NCBI GenBank assembly: GCA_030744095.1
Contig: JASLRF010000291.1
Coordinates: 1 to 19,041 of the forward strand
Direction: 5' to 3'
Length of the DNA stretch: 19,041 nt
Source: Pirellulaceae bacterium
GTDB lineage: Bacteria; Planctomycetota; Planctomycetia; Pirellulales; Pirellulaceae
In this document: one piece after another, positions 8,894 through 16,207 of the stretch
Layout: every line of letters begins with the position of its first letter
Position numbering within the stretch: the stretch's first letter is position 1
The notes under the pieces: generated by a model
What the model was told of the DNA's origin: nothing
Seen by the model: only the letters and a program-made list of their open reading frames with translations
The model's database searches: none
Made by a program: the position numbers and the translations under genes

Positions 8894-8935
8894 ATGCGCC
8901 AGTCGGCTAAGGGTATGCGCCAGTCGGCTACGGGT
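8894..8935. repeat. Two tandem copies of a 21-base unit overlapping a gene end
   Basis: The unit ATGCGCCAGTCGGCTA followed by A or C and GGGT occurs at 8894-8914 and 8915-8935, with one mismatch. The second copy contains the stop codon of the leftward DUF1343 gene (8928-8930), so the last codons and the stop have been duplicated beyond the gene end. Confidence 0.95.
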
Positions 8936-10113
8936 ACAGAAGACAACCCGCGACACGATTTCGCCACACGTTCGCATCGAAGTCAATGAGCGCGGACACG
9001 TGATCGGCGTCCTGAAGTCCACCGGATTCGATCTGATCACGCAGACGATCACTGCCAAACAGAATGTCGATCGGCATCTTCTCCGTTTCGTATTCGTACG
9101 GAGGTGGCAACCAAGCCAGCTGGTTCGGCCAGAGTCGGCCAACACACGCCAACAGAGCGACGGTCGTGAAATGTGAGGGCGTCCAGCACGTGAAGTGAGA
9201 CGCCGCCACAATCTTGGTCCTGCCATTTGTCGAACGTGGGTCGGAAGCGCGTCGGCACGCATCGGACCGCGGGCAATGCCATTTCTGACATTGCATCGGC
9301 CAGTCGAAAAGGATCGATGAACGGTGCTCCAGCAACCTCGAACGGTCGAGTCGTGCCACGTCCTTCGGAGAGATTGGTTCCTTCCAGCAACACCTGACCC
9401 GGGTAGACCAATGTCGATTCAAACCGGGGCAGATTCGGAGAAGGCGGCAGCCAGGCGCGTCCGGCAGCTGGCCACAATCGTTGACGGTCCCAGCCTCGCA
9501 CGCTAACGACGTCGACGTCGGCGCCGATTGTCAGTTCCTGATTCACAAATCGCGTGAGCTCGCCCAAGCTCAGACCGTGACGCATTGGAATCGTGACGCG
9601 TCCAACGAATGTCTCCCAACCGGACTCGAGCAGCGGTCCTTCCGAGAGCCCACCAAGCGGATTTGGCCGGTCCAGCACCACCAACGGTATCTCCGCCTCT
9701 GCACACGCTTCAAGACAGATCGAAATCGTCCAGGCAAACGTGTAGACGCGCGTTCCCACATCCTGCAGATCGACCACCAGACAATCCAAACCTTGCAACC
9801 ACTCCGACAATGGCCGACGCGTTTCGCTGTACAGGCTGTAGATGGGAAGGCCCAGCGGCGGGTAAACGGCGTGCGGCGATTCGATCATGTTCGCCTGTTG
9901 TTCGCCCCACAGACCATGTTGAGGTGAGAAAAGGGCGACCAACTGACGGGGAAACCGCTCTGCGAGGACATCGCTGGAGAAGCGGAAATCAGAATCGACC
10001 GACGCCAGGTTCATCAATAACCCGAACTTGCCGTCTCGCATCGCGGCGGGCGGTTCATCCAGACAGTGTTCCAGGCCGAACTGAATCGGATCAGTGGATG
10101 TGGTCATCGACAT
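8928..10113 (-). pseudogene. NamZ-like (DUF1343) paralogue, frameshifted near its 3' end
   Basis: DUF1343 includes NamZ, an exo-beta-N-acetylmuramidase that releases MurNAc from glycan ends. Read from the ATG at 10113, the family motifs appear in order: FSPQHG at about 62-67, VVDLQDVGTR 113-122, LDRPNP 147-152, MRHG 177-180, PPSPN 223-227 and EGTNLSEGRGTT 244-255. After Phe315 the frame becomes non-family and stops at 9049. One frame over, the expected C-terminus appears (PPPYEYETEKMPIDILFGSD) and runs to the TAG at 8928-8930. Removing one T from the TTT codon (AAA at 9169-9171 on the plus strand) gives a continuous product of about 394 residues, a normal family length. No signal peptide is visible, so an intact product would be cytoplasmic. 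Gln replaces the conserved Glu of PEHG, which I recall as the catalytic Glu92 of B. subtilis NamZ. It lies 62 bases after the fusion gene in the same direction. The frameshift may be a real mutation or a sequence error. Confidence 0.8.
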
Positions 10114-10175
10114 CGTTGGGCGTCCGCGATTCCTTCGTGGTCCGACAGATGTTCTCCGTTTTCAGCACAGCCTCG

Positions 10176-12581
10176 CTAGGGGTAGATCAGAAAACGGGCT
10201 CGGCGATCGAGAAACTTCCGCAGTTCGACTTGATATCCTGCTTCGATTTCACGTCGTGATTGCAACGTCAGCACACCATCCAAAGTACGGGCGTTGCTGA
10301 GCAATCTCGCATACGCATCGGCTTTCCATGTGTCCGGATAGAGTCGCCGAAGTTGTAGCGCGATCTCAAGGCCTGTCGGCAGCGGCCGAAACTGTTTTCG
10401 ATCGACAACGATCGTATTGACGCCACCGCATACCTCGTCGGCGAACTTGCTGGCATCGGGTGTAAAGCGAATTGGTACAAAGCGAACGCCGGGCAACTCG
10501 GCTCGGTTGAGTTCCCTGGCCAATTCCTGGCCGTCGATCCACGGTGCCCCAACCACCTCGAACGGCGTGTCCGTCCCGCGACCAACCGAGAGATTTGTCG
10601 TCTCCAGGAGCCCGATGCCCGGGTAGAGCACTGCTTCGTTCAGGCTTCGCATATTCGGCGAAGGGTTGATCCAAGTGAGGCCCGTGGCGTCAAAAAAATC
10701 GCTCCGCTCCCAGCCTTCGACGGGAACCACGTGCAAGTCCAAGCCAAGTTGAAGTTCTTCGTTGAACATCCGGGCGAGTTCACCGACCGTCATCCCGTGG
10801 CGGACTGCAATGGTGTGCCAACCAACGAACGATTCGCGACCGTGATCCAGAACGGGGCCAGCCACATCGACGCCGTTGATCGGGTTGGGTCGGTCCAGCA
10901 CGACAAATTTCACGTCATGCTCGGCCGCCGCCTTCATCGCCTCGCCCATAGTGGAGACATACGTATAGAACCGCGCTCCGATGTCTTGAATGTCAAATAC
11001 CAACGTGTCAACGCCGGCCAGCATCTCGGCCGTCGGCCGTCGGGTCGCGCCGTAGAGGCTATGGACCGTGAGACCCGTTGTCTTGTCGTTCACGTCGTCA
11101 ACAATGCGTTGGTCGAGGGTTCCCAAAAAGCCATGTTCCGGGCTGAACAGCGCCGCCAGATCCACCTGCGGAGCAGCGTGCAGAACCTGAACCGTACTGG
11201 TGTGATTGCGATCCAGACTGGTGTGATTTGCAATCAGGCCGACGCGCCCCTTCAACGGCTTGAACCCATCACGTTGTAAGACATCAATGCCGGACAGAAC
11301 CTTCGTCTGGACGCGCTTGACATCGCCTGGTTTGGCACTGGCTGCTTTATCATTTGCTCCGCCGCGCGTCTCCGGCAGGTCCACCTGCGCCGGCAAGCGA
11401 ATGGCACCCGCTGCGATCGTGCCAATCCGACCGGCCAGATGATTCACCGAACCTCTGCCATCAGGATGAAGTCGGTTGCTGAGGAAGATGACGAAAAGAT
11501 CTAGATCGGGATCAATCCACAGCGTGGTTCCCGTAAACCCGCCATGACCGAAGGCCCGCGGCGAAAACTGCTCGCCTCGATTCGACGAATACCCTGACTG
11601 CTTATCCCAACCAAGTCCGCGCAGCCCGCTCGATACCGAGTACGGCCGTGTCATCATCTCGACCGTGTGAGGGCCCAAGATCGTCTTGCCGCCGTACGAT
11701 CCGCGGCCGAGCATCATTTGCGCGTACACAGCTAGATCACTGGCTGTGGAAAACAAACCGGCGTGGCCGGCAACGCCGGCGAGCCGATAGGCGCGAGGGT
11801 CATGTACCTCGCCGCGCATCCAGCGCCCTTCGCGCTGTTCAGTCGGTGCGGCACGCGCCCGCAGATCTTCGCGAGGCAAGTAGCCCGTCTCCATCATCTG
11901 CAACGGGCCGAATAGATTCGCCTGTGTGAATTCGTGAATCGTTTTTCCTGTTTTGCGCCGCACCAGTTCGGCCAGCACGATGTAACCAACATCGGTGTAA
12001 ACGAATTTAGTGCCGGGTTCCGCAACCAGTGGCAAGGCGAAGATCTTCTCCATCGCAACTGCCGGGCCGTCGCTGTAGTCGGCCAGACCGTTGTCCGGGA
12101 TCAATCCACCTTGGTGCAACAGCAGTTCGCGCACGGTAACTTCGGCTTTGCCGTTCTGGCCGAATTCTGGAATGTGCTTCGCCACGGTGTCGCGCAATCT
12201 TATTTGACCACGTTCGATCAACTGCATGATGCTCGTTGCCGTTGCCACCGGCTTGGTAATCGACGCCATGTCGAAGACCGTATCGACGGTCATCCGTTCC
12301 TTTTCTGGTTCGAGTTGCCGAAACCCGTAGGCACGACGAAATACGACGCGTCCTCTTCGACCGATGCAGACGACACAGCCCGGCATGTTCTTCTGAGCCA
12401 ACCCTTGGGAGACAACCTGGTCAATGCGATCCAAGTGGCCCGCGTCCATTTCCGCGTCGCGGGGCGAGACGACCGGCAGACCAGTTTCGGAGCGGGCCGT
12501 CGTCGGGGCAAACAACATGCCGATCAATAGCAAAGTGAACAGCCGGGGACTGTGCTCTAACGAACGAACGAAGTATGACAT
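10176..12581 (-). CDS. Secreted AmiE-like serine hydrolase fused to NamZ-like exo-N-acetylmuramidase
   Basis: The 801-residue protein starts with a signal peptide (basic start, hydrophobic 14-24, likely cleavage near Thr-Thr-Ala at 27-29). Residues of about 45-395 are a serine beta-lactamase-family domain: SITK at 107-110 (nucleophile Ser107, Lys110), YTDVGY at 195-200, EVHDPRAY at 258-265 and HGG at 346-348. The EVHD-GVAGHAG region resembles B. subtilis AmiE (YbbE), an N-acetylmuramoyl-L-alanine amidase of this fold. After a linker (about 396-425), the DUF1343/NamZ domain runs to the end: FSPEHG at 479-484 with the catalytic-type Glu482, FDIQDIGARFYT 529-540, LDRPNP 562-567, VRHGMT 593-598, NPSPNM 639-644 and ETTNLSVGRGT 660-670. 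The expected roles are removal of the stem peptide and release of terminal MurNAc, outside the cytoplasmic membrane. It starts 25 bases after the symporter gene and is probably in one operon with it. The amidase role is less sure than the NamZ role; an esterase or D,D-peptidase activity is possible for the first domain. Confidence 0.9.
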   Translation of the reverse strand: MSYFVRSLEHSPRLFTLLLIGMLFAPTTARSETGLPVVSPRDAEMDAGHLDRIDQVVSQGLAQKNMPGCVVCIGRRGRVVFRRAYGFRQLEPEKERMTVDTVFDMASITKPVATATSIMQLIERGQIRLRDTVAKHIPEFGQNGKAEVTVRELLLHQGGLIPDNGLADYSDGPAVAMEKIFALPLVAEPGTKFVYTDVGYIVLAELVRRKTGKTIHEFTQANLFGPLQMMETGYLPREDLRARAAPTEQREGRWMRGEVHDPRAYRLAGVAGHAGLFSTASDLAVYAQMMLGRGSYGGKTILGPHTVEMMTRPYSVSSGLRGLGWDKQSGYSSNRGEQFSPRAFGHGGFTGTTLWIDPDLDLFVIFLSNRLHPDGRGSVNHLAGRIGTIAAGAIRLPAQVDLPETRGGANDKAASAKPGDVKRVQTKVLSGIDVLQRDGFKPLKGRVGLIANHTSLDRNHTSTVQVLHAAPQVDLAALFSPEHGFLGTLDQRIVDDVNDKTTGLTVHSLYGATRRPTAEMLAGVDTLVFDIQDIGARFYTYVSTMGEAMKAAAEHDVKFVVLDRPNPINGVDVAGPVLDHGRESFVGWHTIAVRHGMTVGELARMFNEELQLGLDLHVVPVEGWERSDFFDATGLTWINPSPNMRSLNEAVLYPGIGLLETTNLSVGRGTDTPFEVVGAPWIDGQELARELNRAELPGVRFVPIRFTPDASKFADEVCGGVNTIVVDRKQFRPLPTGLEIALQLRRLYPDTWKADAYARLLSNARTLDGVLTLQSRREIEAGYQVELRKFLDRRARFLIYP

Positions 12582-12589
12582 TGCATTGG

Positions 12590-12595
12590 TCCTTT
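12590..12595 (-). promoter_or_regulatory. Ribosome binding site of the AmiE-NamZ fusion gene
   Basis: On the minus strand AAAGGA lies 8 bases before the ATG at 12581. It sits in the 25-base gap after the symporter stop, which supports independent initiation on a shared transcript and the chosen start just ahead of the signal peptide. Confidence 0.7.
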
Positions 12596-12606
12596 GACTT
12601 TCCTAA

Positions 12607-14160
12607 CTAGTTCTCATGTTGTGACGACTCTCGATTGCCAGGAACCACGTAGCTGGCCAGCACGCCGCCGCCAAACGTCATTCCGCTCCCGATCACAGGA
12701 AGCCAGGGCCAGGCAACATTCCAACCAAACTCCGGCCCTACAATGAAAACGACCAGCGGCGAAGCGAATTTGACGAACAGCAGGCCAGTCAATCCTACCA
12801 TCAATCCGACCAACGCCGCGCGCTGATCAACGCGTCGGGTGCAAACCCCCAACAGAAACAGGCCTAACAGCAGCCCCGCTGAAAATCCCGCGATCGCCAA
12901 CGCTTCGCCAACCACGCTGCGAGACACCCGCACGGCCAGCAGCGCGATCGCAATTTGAATGACGCCGAATAGGACCGTCAATCCGCGACTCCAATTCAGC
13001 AAGTGGCGTTCGCGGCTCCCGTCGCCGTCGTGATGTTTGAGAAAATCATGCACGACCGCCGACGCCGACGAGTTTAACGAACTGGACAACGTCGACATGG
13101 CGGCGGCAAAGATGGCAGCCAGAAGCAAGCCGACTAAGCCAACATTGCGAGGCAATTCATGCACGACAAACGTCGCCAAGGCTTCATCATTTCGATTGAT
13201 CACCACATTCGGCTGGACTTCTTCGTAGAAACAAGCGAGTCCCACTCCCAGTATCAAAAACAACGCGAACTGCAACATCACGACGAAGCCGCTGAAGAGG
13301 AGAGCGGTTCCAGCCCCGCGTTCGCTCCGCGCGGCCAGGTAGCGTTGCACCATCATCTGGTCGGTGCCATGCGTGCCCAGTGTGAGAAACGCTCCGCCCA
13401 CCAAACCGGCCCAAAACGTATATGGATCGTCCCAGGGAAACCCGTCGGGTGTTTGCCAAGGCCACGCGAAATCAAACACACGGAACTTATCCTGGGCCAA
13501 ACCGAACTCAAGAAACTGGCTCCACCCGCCCGGGATTCGGTCCAACAGCACCAATGCCACCACAATTCCTCCCGCCATGTAGACCAACAGTTGAATGCAA
13601 TCATTCCAGACGACGGACTTCATGCCACCCATCATCGTATACACGATCGTGGCGACACCGATGACGAACACACAGCCTGGTAACGTCCAGCCGGTCGCTA
13701 CGTGGAGCGCCATCGCGGTCAGGAACAGTCGCAGACCATCACCCAAATTGCGCGTCACCAGGAACACGAGTGAGGCCGTACGTTGAGTGGCGCCTCCGAA
13801 TCGTTGGTGAAGGACCTCGTAGGCCGTACTCAATTGGCCGCGAAAGAACTGCGGCAGCAAGAGAAACACGATGATGGTACGACCGACAACGTACCCCAGC
13901 GACAGTTGCAGGAAACGCATGTCGCCTGTTTCCTTCGCGAAGGCGATGCCCGGTACGCTCAGGAATGTCGCCGTGCTGGTCTCCGTCGCCACGATGGAAC
14001 CCAAAATTGCCCACCATGGCAAATTTCGGCCACCGAGAAGGTAACCGTCCAAGTTCCGTTGCCCCCATCCGACCCACAACCCCAGGGCAACCGTCGCTGC
14101 CAGATAGGCAAGGAGGACGACAACGTCAAGGCCTCCGATTTGGCTGTAGTCAAGTTGCAT
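12607..14160 (-). CDS. Sodium:solute symporter, predicted MurNAc importer
   Basis: The 517-residue protein has about 13 membrane helices, the usual size of the SSS family (LeuT fold, sodium-coupled uptake). Family features are the glycine-rich and Arg-containing YLLGGRNLPWW (40-50), ATETSTATF (58-66) in the first core helix, GGMKSVVWND (178-187), THGTDQMMVQRYLA (263-276), and FAAAMSTLSSSLNSSA (351-366), the helix that normally carries the second sodium site. The substrate cannot be read from sequence. MurNAc or a related amino sugar is inferred from the neighbours: the gene heads the leftward operon with the NamZ fusion and diverges from murQ and the kinase. As I recall, Tannerella forsythia likewise uses a non-PTS MurT transporter with MurK and MurQ. 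The start ATG at 14158-14160 has only a weak Shine-Dalgarno match (CAGG). Confidence 0.9.
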   Translation of the reverse strand: MQLDYSQIGGLDVVVLLAYLAATVALGLWVGWGQRNLDGYLLGGRNLPWWAILGSIVATETSTATFLSVPGIAFAKETGDMRFLQLSLGYVVGRTIIVFLLLPQFFRGQLSTAYEVLHQRFGGATQRTASLVFLVTRNLGDGLRLFLTAMALHVATGWTLPGCVFVIGVATIVYTMMGGMKSVVWNDCIQLLVYMAGGIVVALVLLDRIPGGWSQFLEFGLAQDKFRVFDFAWPWQTPDGFPWDDPYTFWAGLVGGAFLTLGTHGTDQMMVQRYLAARSERGAGTALLFSGFVVMLQFALFLILGVGLACFYEEVQPNVVINRNDEALATFVVHELPRNVGLVGLLLAAIFAAAMSTLSSSLNSSASAVVHDFLKHHDGDGSRERHLLNWSRGLTVLFGVIQIAIALLAVRVSRSVVGEALAIAGFSAGLLLGLFLLGVCTRRVDQRAALVGLMVGLTGLLFVKFASPLVVFIVGPEFGWNVAWPWLPVIGSGMTFGGGVLASYVVPGNRESSQHEN

Positions 14161-14270
14161 GAGTGCCTGACGAAGTATTGCTCGAGCAAGAACAAAATGA
14201 CCGCTGGCGCCACAATCATTTCCGATCCTTGCTTAGAATAGAGATGGGATCATACCAGAGACACGCATCG
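14161..14270. promoter_or_regulatory. Shared divergent promoter region of the symporter operon and murQ
   Basis: The 110 bases between the two divergent starts should hold both promoters. Rightward, TAGAAT at 14234-14239 resembles a -10 box, but no good -35 precedes it; a transcript from there would start near 14246 and leave a short leader before the murQ ATG at 14271. Leftward, TATGAT (plus-strand 14249-14254) is a -10-like match, also without a clear -35. Both promoter calls are weak; the divergent layout itself is certain given the starts chosen. Confidence 0.4.
14178..14189. promoter_or_regulatory. Perfect 12-base palindrome, candidate operator
   Basis: TTGCTCGAGCAA is a perfect palindrome 18 bases upstream of the symporter start and about 80 bases upstream of murQ. 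Its place in a divergent spacer between genes of one pathway fits a repressor site. No regulator gene (such as a MurR-type protein) is present in the window, so the binding protein is unknown. Confidence 0.4.
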
Positions 14271-15164
14271 ATGCTCAACAAACTTACAACCGAATCTCGG
14301 AATCCTGCCTCCGAGAAGCTTGATCAGTTGTCCGCGCTCGAGATCGTTCAACTGATGAACGCTGAAGACGCGCAAGTCAGCGTTGCAGTGAGCAAGGAAG
14401 CGGCAGCGATCGCGCGGGCCGTCGAGATGATCGCCGATCGCCTGCGCGGCGGTGGTCGCCTGATCTACATCGGCGCGGGAACTTCGGGTCGCCTGGGTGT
14501 ACTGGACGCCAGCGAATGCCCGCCTACGTTTAACTCGCCACCCGAATTGGTCGTCGGCCTGATCGCGGGTGGCCCCGCCGCACTCACACGTTCGATTGAA
14601 GGCGCCGAAGACCACCCTGAATACGCAGTAACCGATCTGACAGAGGTGGGTTTGTCTGAATCTGATGTTCTTGTCGGCATCGCCACCAGCGGCCGAACAC
14701 CGTATGTGATCGGCGGTCTGCAATATGCCCGTCAAGTTGGCGCGGCGACGATCGGATTTAGTTGCAACGACGAGTCCGCGCTGGCGGACTTCTGCGACGT
14801 GGTCATCGCGCCGGTCGTCGGTCCCGAAGTTGTTAGCGGGTCAACGCGTTTGAAGGCCGGCACGGCCACCAAGATGGTTCTGAATATGCTCACGACCGGC
14901 GCAATGGTGTTGTTGGGAAAAACGTATGGCAACCTGATGGTTGATTTACGAGCCAGCAACACGAAACTGACTGACCGGACACGTCGAATTGTCGCCATGT
15001 TAACCGGGATATCCGAAGACGCGGCAGAGGTGAAACTTCAAGCATCCGACGGGGAACTCAAAGTGGCCGTGGTGTCGCAAGAGCTGGGGATCTCGCCTGA
15101 CCACGCCAGACGGCGGTTGGCGTGCAGCGGTGGTCATTTGCGACGAGCGCTCGAGAATTCTTGA
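14271..15164 (+). CDS. murQ: N-acetylmuramic acid 6-phosphate etherase
   Basis: MurQ cleaves the D-lactyl ether of MurNAc-6-phosphate, giving GlcNAc-6-phosphate and D-lactate in the cytoplasm. The 297-residue product matches the family length (E. coli 298). The N-terminal TTESRNPAS (6-14) and LDQLSALEIVQLMN (17-30) are typical. The SIS-fold phosphosugar site shows GAGTSGRLGVLDASECPPTF (68-87) and IEGAEDH (109-115); Glu82 and Glu113 fall where E. coli MurQ has its catalytic Glu83 and Glu114. SGSTRLKAGTATK (189-201) is also family-typical. The frame is open upstream to 14163, but the extra residues do not look like MurQ. ATG 14271 was preferred over ATG 14244 because it starts right at the conserved N-terminus; neither has a strong Shine-Dalgarno site. 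The gene heads the rightward arm of the cluster, with the kinase gene after it. Confidence 0.95.
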   Translation: MLNKLTTESRNPASEKLDQLSALEIVQLMNAEDAQVSVAVSKEAAAIARAVEMIADRLRGGGRLIYIGAGTSGRLGVLDASECPPTFNSPPELVVGLIAGGPAALTRSIEGAEDHPEYAVTDLTEVGLSESDVLVGIATSGRTPYVIGGLQYARQVGAATIGFSCNDESALADFCDVVIAPVVGPEVVSGSTRLKAGTATKMVLNMLTTGAMVLLGKTYGNLMVDLRASNTKLTDRTRRIVAMLTGISEDAAEVKLQASDGELKVAVVSQELGISPDHARRRLACSGGHLRRALENS

Positions 15165-15245
15165 CGTTGTGCTGCCCCTTTGATTCGGTGGCCTGGTGAG
15201 CGTACCCCTTGGCCTGACTTCACGGAGTGCATTGGCAGAAATGTG

Positions 15246-16187
15246 ATGAACTTAGACGACTTGGTTCTTGGCGTTGATGGTGGCGGTACCAAGACCGTGG
15301 CTTGGCTAAGTAGCGTCAGCGGCGCTGCTGTGGAGACTATCGGCCGAGGCGCGGCTGGACCGTCTAACCCAGGCGTTGTGGGCATGTCACAGGCGATCGC
15401 AACGTTGGCACAAGCGATCGACGCCGCGTTCGACAATGCTGGGCTTGGACCTGGTTTGCTCCCTGCAGCTTGCTTGGCCGTTTCAGGCACGGAGCGAACC
15501 GCGCATCGCGATGCGATGCTGCAATGGGCGGCCGATCGATCCTTGGCGAGCAACGTTCGATTGGTAGGCGATGCTGAAGCTGTACTTGCCGGCGGGTCGC
15601 CCGACGGTTGGGGGGTCGCCCTGATCGCCGGCACGGGCTCGTTCGCCTTCGGTCGCGATCTCCAAGGTCTGACCATCCGGGTCGGGGGATGGGGGTACTT
15701 GTTTGGCGACGAGGGGAGCGGTCACGCGCTGGGCGCTGCGGGACTGCGGGCCGCAACTCACCACGCGGACGGACGGGGGCCGGCGACAACCTTGTTGCCA
15801 CGCCTCTTGAGCAGGTTCGACCTGACCGAACCGCGCGAGCTCGTAACGTTTTTCTACGGCCGACAACCCGCCCGGCGCGCTGCACTGGCAGAATTGGCAC
15901 CCCTGGTTACGGTGGCCGCCGAAGAGGGTGACGACGTGGCCACGCAGATTGCCAGCGATGCCGCCGCGGATCTAGCTCGTTTAGTGACTGCCGCGTGCAG
16001 CCAACTGAATTTGTCACCGCGCAGATTTCCGCTGGCAATCGCTGGAGGTGTGCTTTGCAACAGCTCGCTGATGCGCAAATGCCTGGAGGCGTCGTTGGCT
16101 GGTCAAGATTATCTCACTGAGGAGATCACGCTGGTCGAACAGCCGGTTCAAGGTGCTGTGGAACTAGCACGCCGCGCCATCTCGTAA
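15246..16187 (+). CDS. BadF/BadG-family amino-sugar kinase, predicted MurNAc/GlcNAc kinase
   Basis: The 313-residue protein shows the ATPase motifs of the BadF/BadG/BcrA/BcrD and N-acetylglucosamine kinase family: VDGGGTKT (10-17, phosphate 1), GDAEAVLAG (108-116, with Asp109 as the likely catalytic base), AGTGS (128-132, phosphate 2), GGWGYLFGDEGSGHALG (147-163) and IAGGVLCNS (265-273, adenosine). AGPSNPG at 37-43 is a usual sugar-side segment. Clostridium acetobutylicum MurK belongs to this family and phosphorylates both MurNAc and GlcNAc at O6. Its place after murQ, with a non-PTS importer across the divergent promoter, makes MurNAc 6-phosphorylation the likely role, because a symporter delivers unphosphorylated sugar. 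The start at ATG 15246 places the phosphate 1 motif at the usual distance; GTG 15243 and TTG 15180 are in frame, the latter adding 22 atypical residues. It ends 20 bases before a convergent gene. Confidence 0.88.
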   Translation: MNLDDLVLGVDGGGTKTVAWLSSVSGAAVETIGRGAAGPSNPGVVGMSQAIATLAQAIDAAFDNAGLGPGLLPAACLAVSGTERTAHRDAMLQWAADRSLASNVRLVGDAEAVLAGGSPDGWGVALIAGTGSFAFGRDLQGLTIRVGGWGYLFGDEGSGHALGAAGLRAATHHADGRGPATTLLPRLLSRFDLTEPRELVTFFYGRQPARRAALAELAPLVTVAAEEGDDVATQIASDAAADLARLVTAACSQLNLSPRRFPLAIAGGVLCNSSLMRKCLEASLAGQDYLTEEITLVEQPVQGAVELARRAIS

Positions 16188-16207
16188 CTTGGAGAGAGTC
16201 GCCTGTG

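Larger units (their letters stand above)
8437..8927. other. Gene-free spacer between convergent genes
   Basis: This 491-base stretch separates the stop of the giant gene from the end of the frameshifted DUF1343 gene, which run towards each other. Positions 8437-8592 show no convincing reading frame, hairpin terminator or RNA gene. The rest is taken up by the composite palindromic repeat and two short tandem duplications described separately. Short open frames crossing it are products of the repeats and are not supported as genes. Confidence 0.7.

Noticed and set aside
8604..8894. Small plus-strand open frame in the repeat region
   Set aside because: It runs through the palindromic repeat and tandem copies, has no ribosome site and no recognisable protein character.
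8593..8935. CRISPR array
   Set aside because: The repeat units are few, partly inverted, not regularly spaced, and no cas genes are present.
9160..9180. Programmed ribosomal frameshift in the DUF1343 gene
   Set aside because: No slippery heptamer, stimulatory Shine-Dalgarno-like site or clear downstream structure was seen; mutation or sequence error is simpler.
9481..10259. Plus-strand open frames across the DUF1343 gene
   Set aside because: They are antisense to a region in which every NamZ family motif reads in order on the minus strand.
14230..14238. TGCTTAGAA also occurring at 17783-17791, as a possible shared regulatory site
   Set aside because: One shared 9-base word in 19 kb is plausibly chance, and the two places have different context and gene orientation.
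14163..14270. 36-residue N-terminal extension of MurQ from GTG 14163
   Set aside because: The extension is polar, unlike MurQ, would cover almost the whole divergent spacer, and the family N-terminus starts at Met 14271.
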